A DNA stretch of 64,000 nt from Acidobacteriota bacterium (GCA_021781455.1 JAJXWV010000047.1:186001-250000), one strand, 5' to 3'. Positions 49,997 through 63,213 are shown, counted from the stretch's first letter. Notes: generated by a model not told the origin, from the letters alone. A program made the numbers and translations.

Positions 49997-51079
49997 ATGA
50001 AGAGAATCATGGCAGTCTTGGCCGTAGCGCTCGCGGCCTGTTCGGGCGCAAAGCAGAAGCCGCCCGAAGAGAAAGTTCCGGTGACCGTGGCGGTGGCGTC
50101 GTCGAAGGACGTGCCTGTCCAGATCCACGCCATCGGTACCGTCCAGCCGATCTCGAACGTGGCTGTACGCGCGCTCGTCGGAGGGGAACTGCAGAAGGTG
50201 TGGTTCAAAGAGGGCGATGACGTCCGTCGCGGCCAGCTGCTCTTCACCATCGACGAGCGGCCGTATCAGGCGGCACTGGCGCAGGCGCAGGCCAACCTGG
50301 CCCGCGACGTAGCCAATCAGAAGAATGCCGAATCGCAGGCGGCGCGCTACGCCGATCTCGTGAAAAAGGACTTCGTCACCCGCGAGGACTACGACAAGTT
50401 CACCTCCGCGGCCGAGGCGGCCAAAGCCACTGTGGCCGCGGACCGTGCTGCCGTCGACACCGCCCGGCTGGAGCTGTCGTACTGCGAGATCCGCTCCCCT
50501 CTCGACGGACGCACGGGCAGCCTCATGGCTCACGCCGGCAACATCGTCAAGGCCAATGACACCACGCCGATGCTGGTGATCAACCAGATCACGCCGGTCT
50601 ACGTCCAGTTCTCGGTCCCGGAAGAACAGCTGGGAGATTTCCGCGGCCGCAGCGGCGAAGCCCCCGTTCCCGTCATCGCCTCACCGCAGGCGGGCGGAAC
50701 GCCGATCACGAACGGGAAGCTGACGTTCGTCGACAACGCCGTCGACACGACCACCGGCACAATCATGCTCAAGGCCACGTTCCCGAACGCGAACCGCGCG
50801 CTCTGGCCGGGCCAGTTCGTGAATGTGGCGGTCACGCTCTCGAGCGAGCGCAACGCCACGGTGGTTCCGACGAAGGCGGTGCAGACCGGCCAGAAAGGCC
50901 AGTACATTTACGTCGTGAACCAGGGCGACCAGGTGGAGATGCGCCCGGTCAAGGTGGCGAGATCCACCGATGAGGAGAGCGTCATCGCCAGCGGCATCAG
51001 GCCGGGCGAGACCGTCGTCACCGACGGCCAGCTCCGGCTCACGCCGAAGAGCAAAGTGGAGATCAAGAACAAGGTTTGA
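49997..51079 (+). CDS. RND efflux periplasmic adaptor (membrane fusion protein)
   Basis: 360 aa from the ATG at 49997 preceded by AAGGA. The lipobox is VALAAC. It shows the lipoyl/barrel-sandwich halves (VRALVGGELQKVWFKEGDDVRRGQLLFTID and YCEIRSPLDGRTGSLMAHAGNIVKAND), an alpha-hairpin between them (about 90-150), a beta-barrel domain (TPVYVQFSVPEEQL) and a C-terminal membrane-proximal domain. MdtA/AcrA class. It links the inner-membrane pump to the outer-membrane duct. Confidence 0.94.
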   Translation: MKRIMAVLAVALAACSGAKQKPPEEKVPVTVAVASSKDVPVQIHAIGTVQPISNVAVRALVGGELQKVWFKEGDDVRRGQLLFTIDERPYQAALAQAQANLARDVANQKNAESQAARYADLVKKDFVTREDYDKFTSAAEAAKATVAADRAAVDTARLELSYCEIRSPLDGRTGSLMAHAGNIVKANDTTPMLVINQITPVYVQFSVPEEQLGDFRGRSGEAPVPVIASPQAGGTPITNGKLTFVDNAVDTTTGTIMLKATFPNANRALWPGQFVNVAVTLSSERNATVVPTKAVQTGQKGQYIYVVNQGDQVEMRPVKVARSTDEESVIASGIRPGETVVTDGQLRLTPKSKVEIKNKV

Positions 51080-51129
51080 TGACGTTTTCAACGTCAGATG
51101 CCATGCCGCCGTATCCTTAGGAATCATTC

Positions 51130-54100
51130 ATGAACATTGCCGCAATCTTCATCCGCCGTCCGGTCATGACGACGCTGGTCATGCTGGCCATCGTGCTGTT
51201 CGGCGTGATGGCCTACCGCCAGCTGCCGGTCAGCGACCTGCCTAACGTCGACTTCCCGACCATCCAGGTGGGCGCGTCGCTTCCCGGCGCCAGCCCGGAC
51301 ACGATGGCCTCGGCGGTGGCCACTCCGCTGGAGCGGCAGTTCTCGACCATCGCCGGCATCGATTCGATGTCCTCGGTCAGCTCCCAGGGCTCGACCTCCA
51401 TCACCATCCAGTTCAACCTCAGCCGCAACATCGACGCGGCCGCCCAGGACGTGCAGTCGGCCATCGCCGCCGCGGCCCGCCAGCTGCCGCCTAACATGCC
51501 CGCGCCGCCCTCGTACAGAAAGGTCAATCCCGCCGACCAGCCCGTGTTCTTTCTGGCGCTGCGCAGCGACACCATGCCGCTGTACCAGCTCGACGAGTAC
51601 GCCGAAACAACCGTCGCCCAGCGACTGTCCATGGTCCCGGGCGTCGCCCAGGTCAACGTCTATGGCGGCCAGAAGTACGCCGTCCGCATCCAGGTCGATC
51701 CTTCGCAGCTGGCCTCCCGCGGCATCGGCCTCGATGAGGTGACGACCGCCATCCAGAAGAGCAACGTCAACCTTCCCACCGGCGTGCTGAACGGGCCGAA
51801 CACCGCCTATACCGTCCAGGCGAACGGACAGCTCACCGACGCCGACGCCTATCGCCCGATGACCGTGGCTTTCCGGAACGGTTCTCCGGTCCGCCTCGGC
51901 GACCTCGGCCATGTCTTCGATTCCGTCGAGGACAACAAGACCGCGGCCTGGTTCCTCGAGAAGCGCGCCGTCATCCTGGCCGTGCAGAAGCAGCCCGGCA
52001 TCAATACCGTCCAGGTCGCCGACGCGGTTCGAAACCTCGTCGACGGATTCCGCAAACAGCTGCCGCCGTCAGTCGAGCTTCTGGTTCACCGCGACCGGTC
52101 GGAGACCATCCGCGCCTCGGTCAACGACGTCAAGTTCACCCTGCTGCTGACGCTCTTCCTGGTCATCATGGTGATCTTCCTCTTCCTGAGGAACGTCTCC
52201 GCCACGGTCATTCCCAGCCTGGCGCTGCCGATGTCGGTCATCGGCACGTTCGCCGTGATGTACACGCTCCATTACTCGCTGGACAACCTCTCGCTGATGG
52301 CTCTCACCCTGTCGGTGGGGTTCGTCGTCGACGACGCCATCGTCATGCTGGAGAACATCGTCCGGCACATGGAGATGGGCGAGCCGCCGATGGAAGCGGC
52401 CTTCCGCGGATCGAAAGAGATCGGCTTCACGATTCTGTCGATGACCATCTCGCTGACCGCGGTGTTCCTCCCCGTCCTCTTCATGGGCGGCATCCTGGGA
52501 CGCCTCTTCCACGAATTCGCGGTGACGATCGGCGCGGCCATCCTGGTCTCGGGATTCGTCTCGCTGACCCTCACGCCGCTGCTCAGCGCGAAGTTTCTCC
52601 GCCCGCACGAGGGCGAGCACCATGGCCGCCTGTACCAGGCCTTCGAGAACTTCTTCGATGGGCTCCTGAACCTCTACAAGGGCGGTCTGCGCTTCGTCAT
52701 GCGCCATCGCTTCGCCACGCTGATGGGTTCGTTCGTCGTGCTCCTGGCTACGCTCTACCTGTTCAAGATCGTGCCGAAAGGCTTCATCCCGAGCGAAGAC
52801 ACGGGCCAGGTCATGATCCAGACCGAGGCGGCGCAGGGCATCTCCTTCCCGGAGATGATGAAGCACCAGCAGGCTGCAGCGAACATCGTGCAGGCCGACC
52901 CAAACGTGGCGGGGTTCTTCTCCAGTTGCGGTGGATTCCGCAATTCGAACGCGGGCATCATCTCCATCCGCCTGAAGCCGCGTGAGGAGCGCGATCTCTC
53001 GGCCGACGAGGTGATCGCGGAGCTGCGGCCGAAGCTCGCCCAGATTCCGGGGTTGCGCTCGTACCTGCAGAACCCGCCGTCGATCTCCCTCGGCGGTCGC
53101 GCTTCCCGGGCGCTCTACCAGTACACGCTGCAGTCGCCGGACACGAACGAGCTCTACACCTCCGCGCAGACGCTGCTCGACAAGGTGAAAAAGCTGCCGG
53201 GATTCGTCGATGTGTCGACCGACCTGCAGATCACCAACCCGCAGATCGCCGTCGACATCAACCGCGATCGCGCGGCCTCGTACGGTTTGACGGCAAGCCA
53301 GATCGAGGATGCGCTCTACACCGCGTACGGCTCCCGCCAGGTCTCGCAGATCTACGCACCGAACAACGAGTACCAGGTCATCCTGGAAGTCGACCCGAAG
53401 TACCAGCACGATCCTTCGGCGCTGTCGCTGTTGTATGTCCGGGCGGCCTCCGGCGAGCTCGTTCCCATCAGCGCCTTCGCCAAGCTCACGCAGAACGTCG
53501 GTCCGCTGACCGTCAACCACACCGGACAGATGCCGTCGGTGACGATCTCGTTCAACCTCAGGCCCGGCTACTCGCTCGGCGAAGCGGTGGCGGCGATCGA
53601 CAACGTGAGCAAGCGCACCCTGCCGCCCACCGTCGTCACCAGCTTCCAGGGACAGGCCCAGGCCTTCCAGTCTTCGATGAAGGGCCTGGGGCTCCTGCTG
53701 ATCATGGCCATTGCCGTGATCTACATGGTGCTGGGCATCCTCTACGAGAGCTTCATCCACCCGATCACGATTCTGTCGGCACTCCCGTTCGCGGGCTTCG
53801 GCGCGCTGCTGACGCTGCTGATCTTCAGGGTCGACCTCTCGATCTACGCCTTCGTGGGCGTGATCATGCTGGTCGGCCTGGTCAAGAAGAACGGCATCAT
53901 GATGGTCGACTTCGCGGTCGAGGCCGAGAAGGCCGGATTGAGCGCGGAGCAGGCCATCTACGACGCCTGCGTGGTCCGCTTCCGGCCGATCATGATGACC
54001 ACCATGGCCGCGCTGATGGGCACTCTGCCGATTGCGCTGGGCTTCGGAGCCGGCGCCGAGTCGCGCCGTCCGTTAGGCCTGGCGGTCGTGGGCGGCCTGC

Positions 54101-54246
54101 TCTTCTCGCAGACCCTGACCCTCTTCGTGACGCCGGTGTTCTACCTCTACATGGACCGCCTGCGAAGCAAGCCTGCGGCCGCGGAGGCGGAGAACGAGCT
54201 GCACGAGATGGATCTCGAGCCGCAGGAAGCCGCCGCAGGGATGTAG
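51130..54246 (+). CDS. RND multidrug efflux transporter (HAE1 family, MdtB/C-like)
   Basis: 1,038 aa with twelve membrane segments and two large periplasmic loops. Proton-relay residues are conserved: D401-D402 in TM4 (SVGFVVDDAIVMLENI) and K919 in TM10 (LVGLVKKNGIMMVDFA). The N-terminus MNIAAIFIRRPVMTTLVMLAIVLFG is typical. TAGGA precedes the ATG. KKNGIMMVDFA and the overall pattern resemble the MdtB/MdtC branch more than AcrB; a single RND subunit is encoded, so it is presumably a homotrimer. Substrates unknown. The operon ends here. Confidence 0.95.
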   Translation: MNIAAIFIRRPVMTTLVMLAIVLFGVMAYRQLPVSDLPNVDFPTIQVGASLPGASPDTMASAVATPLERQFSTIAGIDSMSSVSSQGSTSITIQFNLSRNIDAAAQDVQSAIAAAARQLPPNMPAPPSYRKVNPADQPVFFLALRSDTMPLYQLDEYAETTVAQRLSMVPGVAQVNVYGGQKYAVRIQVDPSQLASRGIGLDEVTTAIQKSNVNLPTGVLNGPNTAYTVQANGQLTDADAYRPMTVAFRNGSPVRLGDLGHVFDSVEDNKTAAWFLEKRAVILAVQKQPGINTVQVADAVRNLVDGFRKQLPPSVELLVHRDRSETIRASVNDVKFTLLLTLFLVIMVIFLFLRNVSATVIPSLALPMSVIGTFAVMYTLHYSLDNLSLMALTLSVGFVVDDAIVMLENIVRHMEMGEPPMEAAFRGSKEIGFTILSMTISLTAVFLPVLFMGGILGRLFHEFAVTIGAAILVSGFVSLTLTPLLSAKFLRPHEGEHHGRLYQAFENFFDGLLNLYKGGLRFVMRHRFATLMGSFVVLLATLYLFKIVPKGFIPSEDTGQVMIQTEAAQGISFPEMMKHQQAAANIVQADPNVAGFFSSCGGFRNSNAGIISIRLKPREERDLSADEVIAELRPKLAQIPGLRSYLQNPPSISLGGRASRALYQYTLQSPDTNELYTSAQTLLDKVKKLPGFVDVSTDLQITNPQIAVDINRDRAASYGLTASQIEDALYTAYGSRQVSQIYAPNNEYQVILEVDPKYQHDPSALSLLYVRAASGELVPISAFAKLTQNVGPLTVNHTGQMPSVTISFNLRPGYSLGEAVAAIDNVSKRTLPPTVVTSFQGQAQAFQSSMKGLGLLLIMAIAVIYMVLGILYESFIHPITILSALPFAGFGALLTLLIFRVDLSIYAFVGVIMLVGLVKKNGIMMVDFAVEAEKAGLSAEQAIYDACVVRFRPIMMTTMAALMGTLPIALGFGAGAESRRPLGLAVVGGLLFSQTLTLFVTPVFYLYMDRLRSKPAAAEAENELHEMDLEPQEAAAGM

Positions 54247-54452
54247 GCCGAGCCGCCGCAGCGGAGAGCGGGTCTCCAGACCCGCAGTCGGCTGCGGTCC
54301 CCGCGGCCGACCTCAGTGAGCGCGGCGGTCGCCGGACCAGACCACCCGGCCGGCCAGAATCGTCTCCCCACAGGCTCACGTCGCCAAACGGTGAGCCGCC
54401 ACTGGTAGAATGGCTGCCCTCCAGTCATCCAGATCAGAAGAAGAATCACGCC
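54247..54452. other. Spacer after the efflux operon with two small hairpins
   Basis: GCGGGTCTCCAGACCCGC (about 54269-54286) is directly followed by CCGCAGTCGGCTGCGG. They could end transcription of the efflux operon, though there is no T-tract. The rest shows no gene. Confidence 0.55.
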
Positions 54453-54905
54453 ATGCGAATCCGTTCGGCGGTAATCACTGCTTTGCTGTTGCTCGCGGGG
54501 GCACTCCACGCTGCAGAGACGAAGGAACCGATCCGCGGCCTGGTGTCGATGGGCGCGTACAAATTCGTGGTGGCGGGGACGGATCCCGTCAACACGCTGG
54601 AGCCGCTGAATGCGAAGCCGGGCATCTTCGGTGGCATCGTGTGCATCTTCGACAATCACGATCTCGACACCAAGCCTCCGAAATCCATCCTTCCGATCTA
54701 CGCCTCCATGAAGAGACTCGGCACGCCGACCGAGTTTCAGACGTTCCACGAGACGCCCTCCGATTTCGAGGGCACGATCCAGAAGGCCGTCTCGCTCGGA
54801 GCCGGATCCATCGAACTCTGGCAGGACTACCAGGGCTTTCGGCTCCAGCCCGATGCCAAGTTGAAGAAATGGGCGGCGATGATCGAACGGGATACGAAGG
54901 AGTGA
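54453..54905 (+). CDS. Small secreted protein of unknown function
   Basis: 150 aa with a signal peptide (MRIRSAVITALLLLAGALHAA). The mature part reads PIRGLVSMGAYKFVVAG, NTLEPLNAKPGIFGGIV, then TPTEFQTFHETPSDFEGTIQKAVSLGAGSIELWQDYQGF. The beginning and end look like the first and last strands of a TIM-barrel-type enzyme, whereas a middle of the usual 150 or more residues is missing; it may therefore be an internally deleted remnant. That idea is weak and untested. No motif gives a function. Followed by about 200 bp without a gene. Confidence 0.5.
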   Translation: MRIRSAVITALLLLAGALHAAETKEPIRGLVSMGAYKFVVAGTDPVNTLEPLNAKPGIFGGIVCIFDNHDLDTKPPKSILPIYASMKRLGTPTEFQTFHETPSDFEGTIQKAVSLGAGSIELWQDYQGFRLQPDAKLKKWAAMIERDTKE

Positions 54906-55080
54906 CGGGGTTAGGCGGCGCGGACCCGCGCTGGCCAGTGAAATACGACGCGAACATGCAGCAGGCGTCCTGACTCCATCGGCTCGCTGCCCGGCATAGC
55001 TTCCGCTCACTCAAGCGGTTGATCGGCCGGCAACACCCGAGAACGAACTTCGAGGACCTTCTCCCCCGATCACGCGCCGC

Positions 55081-55112
55081 GATCGTCGAGTCGCGGGCGC
55101 CGCCCTCGACGA

Positions 55113-55114
<2 letters not shown>
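55081..55114 (-). terminator. Hairpin at the dnaE stop codon
   Basis: GATCGTCGAG (55081-55090) pairs with CTCGACGATC (55105-55114), overlapping the dnaE TGA (55113-55115). No T-tract. The remaining spacer 54906-55080 shows nothing else. Confidence 0.55.
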
Positions 55115-59132
<4,018 letters not shown>

Positions 59133-59460
59133 GAAATCGAGCCTTCAGTTTAGCGGCTCGGGCCGTGGATTTGGCACATGGGCTTGTGCAGCCCCCGACG
59201 CTCTGATGAGCCGGCGGAGCCGCGCCTCCCGTCACTCTGACTCTGAGCCGGCGGAGCCGCGGGGAAGGTGGTTGGGTGGAGCGGCGAAGCGCGGCGAAGA
59301 GTCTCAAAATGCGCGCATGTCGGAGTCTTGTCCTTGATGACCGCCGGCTCAGATTGACGGGTACCCTGCGGCTCCGCCGGCTCAGAGTCAGAGTGACGGG
59401 AATCGTAGACTCGGCCCAGACGGGACTCTACAGATCGTAGACTCGCCCCAATCGCAGCCC
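59133..59460. repeat. Spacer upstream of dnaE with family H repeat (copy 3)
   Basis: 59205-59400: GATGAGCCGGCGGAGCCGCG and GTCACTCTGACTCTGAGCCG at the left, CCGGCTCAGAGTCAGAGTGA at the right, interior GCGGCGAAGAGTCTC; related to 6090-6287. Then two copies of ATCGTAGACTCGSCCCA (59402-59455). The dnaE promoter must lie here, but none is obvious. Confidence 0.82.
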
Positions 59461-60279
59461 TCACTGCGTGATTTCCGGGCGTTCGCCGGCCGCCGCCCGG
59501 AGGTCGATCAAGTCGAGCTGCACGGCGCCTTCGTGCGACTTGAGCGTGAAGATGCGCCGCGGCACTTCCCCACCGCCGAGGGCCACCTCGCCGATCGGCT
59601 CGAACGCGCTGCGCTCGTCCTCGGCACGATCCAGCACGTCCTCGGTCACGATGACCGCGACCTTCGCTTCACTGGCCAGCGCCTCGAGCCGCGAAGCGAT
59701 ATCGATGACGTCGCCGATCGCGGTCTGATCGACGTGACCGTCGACGTCGATCGGCAACGAGCCGCTGTGCACGCCGATGCCGATCCGCAGGTCGTACGCC
59801 AACCGCTGCGACACCGCATGGACGTTGTTGGCGATCCGGTGCGCCGCCTCGAGCGCGTGGCCGGCATGGTCGGTGCGCCGTCCCCTGGCACTGAAGACGG
59901 CGATGACGCGATCGCCTGCGAAACGGTCGATCGCGCCTCCCTCGTCGCCGATGATGCCGGCCAGGATGCGCTGCAGATCGCTGAGACAACGCAGGACGTT
60001 TGCCGGCACATCGCCTTCAGGCGAGCCGCTCCCGACATCGCAGACGAGCACCGTCGTCTCGCGCGGTTTGCGCTTTGACGGCAGAACAGGCTCGACCGCC
60101 GCCTCGGCGACCGGCGCTGCGGCGAGCTGCGGCACGGCGACCGCGACTGCAGGCACGGCCGGCTCGGGCATCGGCCTCGTCGATTCGACCTCGGGCTGGA
60201 CGGCTCGCGAGCCGCCGATGAATCGCCCGGCCACGACTCCGACCGCGAATGCGATCACCGCAATGAGAACAGTTGCCAC
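59461..60279 (-). CDS. Membrane-anchored class III nucleotide cyclase-domain protein
   Basis: 272 aa from a GTG. One N-terminal membrane helix (TVLIAVIAFAVGVVAGRFI), a Pro/Ala/Val linker to about 70, and a class III adenylate/guanylate cyclase homology domain (about 73-245): TTVLVCDVG with a possible first metal aspartate, GGAIDRFAGDRVIAVF with the second, and LRIGIGVHSGSLP ... TAIGDVIDIASRLEALA. The transition-state Asn/Arg helix reads DVIDIASRLEA, with D in place of the usual N; activity is therefore uncertain and it could be a sensory pseudo-cyclase. Located 70 bp downstream of the PilZ-GAF-PP2C gene on the same strand. Confidence 0.8.
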   Translation of the reverse strand: MATVLIAVIAFAVGVVAGRFIGGSRAVQPEVESTRPMPEPAVPAVAVAVPQLAAAPVAEAAVEPVLPSKRKPRETTVLVCDVGSGSPEGDVPANVLRCLSDLQRILAGIIGDEGGAIDRFAGDRVIAVFSARGRRTDHAGHALEAAHRIANNVHAVSQRLAYDLRIGIGVHSGSLPIDVDGHVDQTAIGDVIDIASRLEALASEAKVAVIVTEDVLDRAEDERSAFEPIGEVALGGGEVPRRIFTLKSHEGAVQLDLIDLRAAAGERPEITQ

Positions 60280-60301
60280 CGCGCAACACTACCAGAGGTC
60301 T

Positions 60302-60358
60302 GGGAATTGAGAATTGAGAAACGGGCGGCCGTCTCTCAATTCTCAATTCTCAATTCCC
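60302..60358. repeat. ATTGAGA heptamer inverted array
   Basis: GAATTGAGAATTGAGAAACG, CGGCC centre, then TCTCAATTCTCAATTCTCAA. On the minus strand the first unit supplies the TGA stop of the PP2C phosphatase gene (60350-60352). Confidence 0.95.
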
Positions 60359-61921
60359 ACCCCGCCGCACCGCCACCATGGTTTTGTCGTCCGTGGCGTG
60401 GGCGCCGTTCTCGAAGGCGGTGATGGTGTCGAGGATGCGTGAGGGGACGTCTGCCAGCGCATAGCCACAGCTCTCGCGGACGAGCGCCTCGAGCCGTTCG
60501 TTCCCGAACTCTTCCTCCTCCGGATTTCCCGCCTCGTTCAAGCCGTCGGTGTAGAGAAACAGCGTCGACTCCGGCTCGATGACCGTGGTGGCCTCCTCGA
60601 ACGAGCTGTCCGGAAGGATCCCGATCGGACGCCCGGTGGAATCGAGCTGCCGCACGCCGCCAGGCGAACAGAGGAACGGCGGGTTGTGTCCTGCATTCAC
60701 GTACCGAAGCGTCCCGGTGGCCGGCGTGTAGACGCCGAAGAAGAACGTCGCGTACTTGCGGCCGCGGGCCATGCGGAACAGAAGCGCGTTGAGCCTGGCC
60801 ACGAGCCGGGTGAGGTCGTTCTCGATCGGAGCGGCGACGCGCAGTGCGGCCTGAACGCTGGACATGATCAGCGCCGCGGCCACGCCTTTCCCGGAGACAT
60901 CTCCGATGGCCAGTCCCAGGTCGCCGTTGGGAAGCTCGATGAAGTCGTAGTAGTCGCCGCCGACCTCGTAGCAGGGCTGGCACATGGCCACGATCTCGGT
61001 ATCGCGCACGTCGACGGGAGGCGACGGAAAGAGCCGGCTCTGGATCTCGCGGCCGAGCTGGAGCTCGCGCTCCATGCGGTTCTTCTCGATCAGTTCGATG
61101 TGGAGCTTGGCGTTCTCCATGGCGATGGCCATGTGGTCGGAAATGGCGTCGAGAAAGCGGAGGTCCTTCTCGCCGAACGAGCCCTGCTTCTTGTTGAGCA
61201 GCTGCAGGACGCCGACGGTCTTGCCGTTGCGGTTGCGGATCGGGACGCAGAGCATCGATCGCGTGCGAAACCCGGAGCGCTGGTCCTGGGAACGGTCGAA
61301 GCGCGGGTCGGCGTAGGCGTCGTGAAGGATGATCGGCTCGGCGGTGGCGGCCACAGTTCCGGCCAGGCCGTGGCCGATGGGCAGCCGGATCTCGCCGGCG
61401 TGCTCGGCCACCTTCGACCAGATCTCCTTGCGGACGTCGTCGACGAAGTACAGCGTTCCCCGTTCGACGCCGAGCTCGGCGCGGGCCACGGTGAGGATCG
61501 AGGCGAAGAGCGCGTCCGCTTCGATCGAGGAGTTGATCAGCTTGGAGGCCTCGACGAGCGTCGTGAGATGCTCGATTTCCTCGCGCTCGGCCAGAGCGAC
61601 CAGCATCCTCCTGAATCGCGCGTTCGCCTGCTCCGGATGGATGAACTGCACGCCCGTCTCGAAGATGTTCTGCGGCGCCGGCTCGAGTGCCGGCTGCAGA
61701 TCGGAGCGGACCACGTTGCAGTCGAGGGCGATCTCCTCGCCATCCCACTGGAAGGTCAGCCTGGCCGGCCCCTGTACGCGGAGCGGCTGATCGTGCCGGA
61801 CGCGAGCGCCGAGCATCCCTAGATCCACGATCGCGACCTCGCAATCCTGGATACGGCATTGAATCGGAGGGGAAAGGACGACGCGCTCGCCGTGACGGCG
61901 TTCCTGAATCAACTCGGCCAT
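60350..61921 (-). CDS. PilZ-GAF-PP2C (SpoIIE/RsbU-type) serine phosphatase
   Basis: 523 aa. The N-terminal PilZ-like domain (about 5-110: ERRHGERVVLSPPIQC ... VAIVDLGMLGARVR) has RRxxR but a D-x-G-x-x-G variant of the second motif, so cyclic di-GMP binding is likely but not certain. GAF lies at about 125-275 (LTTLVEASKLINSSIEADALFASILTVARAELG). The PP2C/RsbU domain at about 300-520 has metal-binding acids in YEVGGDYYDF and GDVSGKGVAAAL, then YVNAGHNPPFL and TDGLNEA. Such phosphatases dephosphorylate anti-anti-sigma factors in partner-switching pathways. It could connect the two GGDEF proteins of this window to a stress sigma response; that is inference. Confidence 0.9.
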   Translation of the reverse strand: MAELIQERRHGERVVLSPPIQCRIQDCEVAIVDLGMLGARVRHDQPLRVQGPARLTFQWDGEEIALDCNVVRSDLQPALEPAPQNIFETGVQFIHPEQANARFRRMLVALAEREEIEHLTTLVEASKLINSSIEADALFASILTVARAELGVERGTLYFVDDVRKEIWSKVAEHAGEIRLPIGHGLAGTVAATAEPIILHDAYADPRFDRSQDQRSGFRTRSMLCVPIRNRNGKTVGVLQLLNKKQGSFGEKDLRFLDAISDHMAIAMENAKLHIELIEKNRMERELQLGREIQSRLFPSPPVDVRDTEIVAMCQPCYEVGGDYYDFIELPNGDLGLAIGDVSGKGVAAALIMSSVQAALRVAAPIENDLTRLVARLNALLFRMARGRKYATFFFGVYTPATGTLRYVNAGHNPPFLCSPGGVRQLDSTGRPIGILPDSSFEEATTVIEPESTLFLYTDGLNEAGNPEEEEFGNERLEALVRESCGYALADVPSRILDTITAFENGAHATDDKTMVAVRRGGN

Positions 61922-61956
61922 GTGAGTGGGTTCCCGGCGCGTAGTTTACCGGAACG

Positions 61957-62038
61957 AAGTGCTGAGTACTGAGTGCTGAGTACTGAGTAAAAGCCGCGCA
62001 ACGCGCACTCAGTACTCAGTACTCAGCACTCAGTACTG
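61957..62038. repeat. CTGAGTA/CTGAGTG heptamer inverted array
   Basis: GTGCTGAGTACTGAGTGCTG and on, loop AAAAGCCGCGCAACGCG, then CACTCAGTACTCAGTACTCA and on. It lies between the phosphatase start and the 3' end of the membrane-protein gene. Confidence 0.95.
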
Positions 62039-62066
62039 GTCCGAACCATCCTGCAACTCACGAAAG

Positions 62067-62807
62067 TTACGAGTCGAAGGCCACGCCGCCGATGGGCTGC
62101 GAAGGACGGGAGGGATCGATCCGGATGTCGAGCAGCTCGCGAAGGTTCGTCATCTCCAGGAAGAGGTAGCGATGACGAACGCTGTGCATGGCGATGCCGA
62201 AGAAGAGAATGGCCATGACCGCGAAAAAGACGACCAGGGCGGGGCTGCTGGCAGGGAACGGTGCGGGCGATGCGCTGACGAACAGCTCCTGCGCCAGGAT
62301 GAGCAGCATCAGCGGCAGGGGGAGGAAGACGAGAAGCGCCAGGATGCGGCTGGCCTGAATGCGGAAGTATGGGCGCAGGGCCAGGAGCATCAGCGAAACG
62401 AAGTAGCCGAGCATCATCGCCGAGGCGAGATGCATCTCACCGAGCGACCGCAGCGATGCGTCTCGCACACCGGCCCGCATCAGCACGATCATCCGCGTCT
62501 GCAGCATCAGGATCCACACCACCGAGGTCACGGAGGCCACCACGGAAAAAACCGCCACGAATGCGGCGAACAGGTTCCGGGCAGCCACGAGCGCGGCCAT
62601 GCGGATGAAGATGGCCGCGGCCGCCATCGACGCCAGGAGCGACACGAAGATCGCCCACGCCGCCCGCGTCGATACCGGTGCGGCCAGCGCGCCGATGGCG
62701 ATGAACACGGCCTGCCCGCTCTGCACCCGGTGCAGCGCCGCCGCGGCGCTGGTCAGTGCCAGGAAAAGGCAGAATGCCGTTCCGCTGTAGAAGAGAAACT
62801 TCGGCAT
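62067..62807 (-). CDS. Polytopic membrane protein of unknown function
   Basis: 246 aa with about six membrane segments (for example FLFYSGTAFCLFLALTSAAAA, ALVAARNLFAAFVAVFSVVAS, AMMLGYFVSLMLLALRP, ILALLVFLPLPLMLLILAQEL, ALVVFFAVMAILFFGIA) and a short charged C-terminal tail with NLRELLDIRIDP. I recognise no family. It lies upstream of the phosphatase gene on the same strand but is separated by a heptamer array, so joint regulation is uncertain. Confidence 0.65.
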   Translation of the reverse strand: MPKFLFYSGTAFCLFLALTSAAAALHRVQSGQAVFIAIGALAAPVSTRAAWAIFVSLLASMAAAAIFIRMAALVAARNLFAAFVAVFSVVASVTSVVWILMLQTRMIVLMRAGVRDASLRSLGEMHLASAMMLGYFVSLMLLALRPYFRIQASRILALLVFLPLPLMLLILAQELFVSASPAPFPASSPALVVFFAVMAILFFGIAMHSVRHRYLFLEMTNLRELLDIRIDPSRPSQPIGGVAFDS

Positions 62808-62888
62808 CGCTCGGGTGAATCATCCGCGGGACGCGGGCCTGTCGCTCGTCCCCGCTGGCAAAAGTGTACACGGTTGCGGGGGGGCCGT

Positions 62889-63125
62889 TCATTCCTCGCG
62901 CATCGAGATGATCCGATCGAGCCGGATTTCCAGCGGGCCCTGCCGGCCGCGGAACCGCACGTACTCCGCGCCGTCGGAGGTGAACACGTCCTCAATACGG
63001 CCGCGGTCACGCTGGGCCACGCCCTCCAGATCGAACTCCAGATCCACGTCCCGCTTGTGCATTGCCGCCTCTTCGAGCTGATCGTGGTAATCGCATGAGA
63101 CCGGCTCGTAACCATCGTCCGTCAT
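62889..63125 (-). CDS. Rof-like (Rho-binding antiterminator family) small protein
   Basis: 78 aa from the ATG at 63125, preceded by GGGAGG. The sequence YEPVSCDYHDQLEEAAMHKRDVDLEFDLEG, then GRIEDVFTSDGAEYVRF and GPLEIRLDRIISMREE, matches the layout of Rof/YaeO (YxPIxCDxYDxLE near the start, LRLDxI near the end). Rof binds Rho and blocks its RNA-binding site. Family membership is judged by eye; the central residues that contact Rho could not be compared. If real, it would modulate termination in a genome where few T-tract terminators are seen. Confidence 0.72.
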   Translation of the reverse strand: MTDDGYEPVSCDYHDQLEEAAMHKRDVDLEFDLEGVAQRDRGRIEDVFTSDGAEYVRFRGRQGPLEIRLDRIISMREE

Positions 63126-63170
63126 GAACGCCTCCCGGTCGTTCCGATACATTTTCGGTGCCGACTCGAC

Positions 63171-63213
63171 CGGTTGCGAGGTTACGAGGTTACGAGGTTG
63201 CCAGGTTGCCAGG
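63171..63213. repeat. One-sided octamer array (unit GAGGTTAC / CAGGTTGC)
   Basis: GGTTGCGAGGTTACGAGGTT and ACGAGGTTGCCAGGTTGCCA: five to six tandem 8-bp units without inverted partner, between the divergent Rof-like gene and the 99-aa gene. Confidence 0.9.

Noticed and set aside
54320..54375. Short minus-strand reading ETILAGRVVWSGDRRAH before a stop, resembling the end of an amidohydrolase
   Set aside because: Only about 19 codons are open before an upstream TGA; too short to distinguish from chance.
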